Assembly (NCBI RefSeq): GCF_030053595.1
Contig: NZ_JASGBQ010000001.1
Location: 226,392 to 290,391 of the forward strand
Length of the DNA: 64,000 bases
Direction of reading: 5' to 3'
Origin: Fusibacillus kribbianus
GTDB lineage: Bacteria; Bacillota; Clostridia; Lachnospirales; Lachnospiraceae
The notes under the pieces are model-generated. The model did not search any database and was not told the origin of the DNA. It worked only from the letters and a program-made list of their open reading frames with translations. This document shows, one piece after another, positions 62,673 to 64,000 of the stretch (within the stretch, counting starts at the first letter, position 1; each line of letters begins with the position of its first letter). Made by a program: the position numbers and the translations under genes.

Positions 62673-63995
62673 TTAATCCGTGTAACGTATTCTATAAACG
62701 GTTCCGCTCTCGTTCTCTGTGATCCTGCTAAGTTCCAGAAAGCATTCTCCATCTGCGGAAAAACGTTTACAGGATTCACTCTCGTCCCAGACAGGGCCGA
62801 AATATTCCATCAGGACTTCCTCCAACTCTTCATAGGAAAGAGCTTCCAGGCCGATCTCCGCCTCTTTTCCAATGGTCCCGGAAGAAAATGGTACGCGGCC
62901 GTCATCAATGACAGCAGAATAACCATCACCTGTCAGGAATACATAGCCCTGAAGTTCCAGACATTGGCAGGCTTCTGTATCAAAATGCTGCTCTGTGCCC
63001 CAGGAGGAAGCAAGATATCCGATCAATTCCCCGACAGAAAGCTCCGGATTGGAAATATCCGTCTCCACAGCCGGGATATGTTCTATATGAAGACTGATCC
63101 TCATTGGATCCTGGGAAGAAAGTCGGACTTCTGTTTTGTCATACAAAGTCAATTCTGTCGTGTTAAATGAGAGCTCATCATTGCGTAAAAGATTTTTTTC
63201 CGAAACAAGATGCCTTCTTTCCAGCATCTGTATCAGCTCCGCTGCGATCTTATCCTTCAGGCCGCTGCCGGCCCAAAACAGGAACGTACTGCCCATGGAA
63301 ACGTCTGCCGTCCAGTTGTCTCCATATTCCGCGCCTTCCTCGCCGAACTGATATCCATATGCATCCAGCGGAAGGTAATAGCAGGTATCCCCCGTCATAT
63401 TTCCCACATAAATATTGGCAGGATATTTTTTATATTCTACGCCGTCTGCGGAAGCACTTATCCATTTATCTTCCCATTCAGACACCTGATATTTCCATTC
63501 AAAAGCAATATCCGAATCGGAATGATAGAAGGTCTTCGTCTCTCCCAGGCGGTTTCGTGCTCCTGACCAGGTTTCTTCAAGTGTATACTCAACGATTCCG
63601 GCTATCTGCCCGGGCAGTTCATTGGCTGCGCATGCCCTGACAGTAAAAACTGCAAACGCTGCGATAAGAGGCGGTGCCAGCTTCACCAACACCCACAAAG
63701 CTCCTGATCTTCTGCCTTTTTCTCTTCCCTCCTTCAGACAGGAGATACAGGCAGACCAGGCCCCTGCAAATTCCAGGATCACAGCCGCCGGAAGGAAAAA
63801 GGTATAGTAAAACTGATATCCTTCCAGCCCTTTCCCATACTTCAAATACACACCAAAGAACCGGAAATTCAGAACTATTCCGACAATCACAAGCAGGATC
63901 GCCGCAGCTTCACAGCACACCGCCATTTTCTGCTGCTTCCGTTTCTTCCTGAGTGCCGCCAGGATGGAAAAACTGCCGCAAAGGATCACTGCCAT
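62673..63995 (-). CDS. Membrane protein with large extracellular part, N-terminus possibly outside window
   Basis: The visible frame gives 440 residues and stays open to the window edge, so the true start may be beyond it; the first residues look like the end of a membrane span (MAVILCGSFSILAALRKKRK). Further spans lie at about residues 25-50, 65-85 and 100-125. After that comes a soluble domain of about 310 residues, probably outside the cell, with DKWISASADGVEYKKYPANI, TGDTCYYLPLDAYGYQFGEE and WAGSGLKDKIAAELIQMLER. I do not recognise the family. It lies 120 bases upstream of the LytTR regulator on the same strand, so it could be its sensor or target. Confidence 0.7.
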   Translation of the reverse strand: MAVILCGSFSILAALRKKRKQQKMAVCCEAAAILLVIVGIVLNFRFFGVYLKYGKGLEGYQFYYTFFLPAAVILEFAGAWSACISCLKEGREKGRRSGALWVLVKLAPPLIAAFAVFTVRACAANELPGQIAGIVEYTLEETWSGARNRLGETKTFYHSDSDIAFEWKYQVSEWEDKWISASADGVEYKKYPANIYVGNMTGDTCYYLPLDAYGYQFGEEGAEYGDNWTADVSMGSTFLFWAGSGLKDKIAAELIQMLERRHLVSEKNLLRNDELSFNTTELTLYDKTEVRLSSQDPMRISLHIEHIPAVETDISNPELSVGELIGYLASSWGTEQHFDTEACQCLELQGYVFLTGDGYSAVIDDGRVPFSSGTIGKEAEIGLEALSYEELEEVLMEYFGPVWDESESCKRFSADGECFLELSRITENESGTVYRIRYTD

Positions 63996-64000
63996 GCAGA

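Overview
The window looks like a chromosome segment of a Lachnospiraceae-type anaerobe (Clostridia, probably a gut commensal). The evidence is Firmicutes-style AGGAGG ribosome binding sites and TTGACA/TATAAT promoters, pyruvate phosphate dikinase, a DUF5716/DUF5717 locus of the kind known mainly from Clostridia, and zinc-ribbon/FHA proteins typical of that family. Most genes, including rpoB and rpoC, lie on the minus strand, so the fork probably runs from high to low coordinates.

Layout. 1-3.7 kb is an accessory patch: an IS256-family element that has cut off a small protein gene, then three small repressor-type modules, each next to palindromic operators. 4-13.5 kb holds ppdK, hslO, an Rpn-like nuclease, a methyltransferase, a MATE pump and rhaB-rhaD. 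13.5-28.3 kb carries a patatin-like lipase behind a broken TetR gene, a UvrA-like ABC protein, xpt-pbuX, a strongly promoted URO-D family methyltransferase, two more MATE pumps, a Zn/Cd-type P-ATPase under an ArsR-type operator, and an SDR oxidoreductase. rpoB-rpoC (28.4-36.1 kb) form a transcription unit with its own promoter and no ribosomal protein genes beside it.

37-47 kb mixes shikimate pathway genes (aroE, aroD, aroK) with an organic-acid catabolic cluster: DHDPS-like aldolase/lyase, 2-hydroxyacid dehydrogenases, HpcH-type aldolase, glycerate kinase, a divergent second AroE-like dehydrogenase and an Fe-S aldo/keto reductase. The cluster is decaying. One dehydrogenase has lost its NAD-binding core, and the CdaR-type regulator has lost its DNA-binding half by fusion to an RraA tail and appears to have an ATA in place of its start codon. 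Other scars are the last 14 residues of a LivF-like gene between rpoC and the SDR gene, and a TetR fragment.

47.7-53.3 kb holds the most interesting conserved but undescribed module: a 1175-residue DUF5717 protein, an actin/Hsp70-fold DUF5716 protein and a helical-repeat protein, translationally coupled to aroK. 53.5-58.4 kb has an HD phosphohydrolase, MFS-tcdA-licD, and rarA. 58.4-64 kb is a second candidate signalling module: two zinc-ribbon/FHA proteins, a PP2C phosphatase, a membrane FHA protein, a LytTR response regulator and a membrane protein cut by the window edge. No Ser/Thr kinase is visible; it may lie beyond the right edge. No tRNA, rRNA, CRISPR array or recognisable riboswitch was found.
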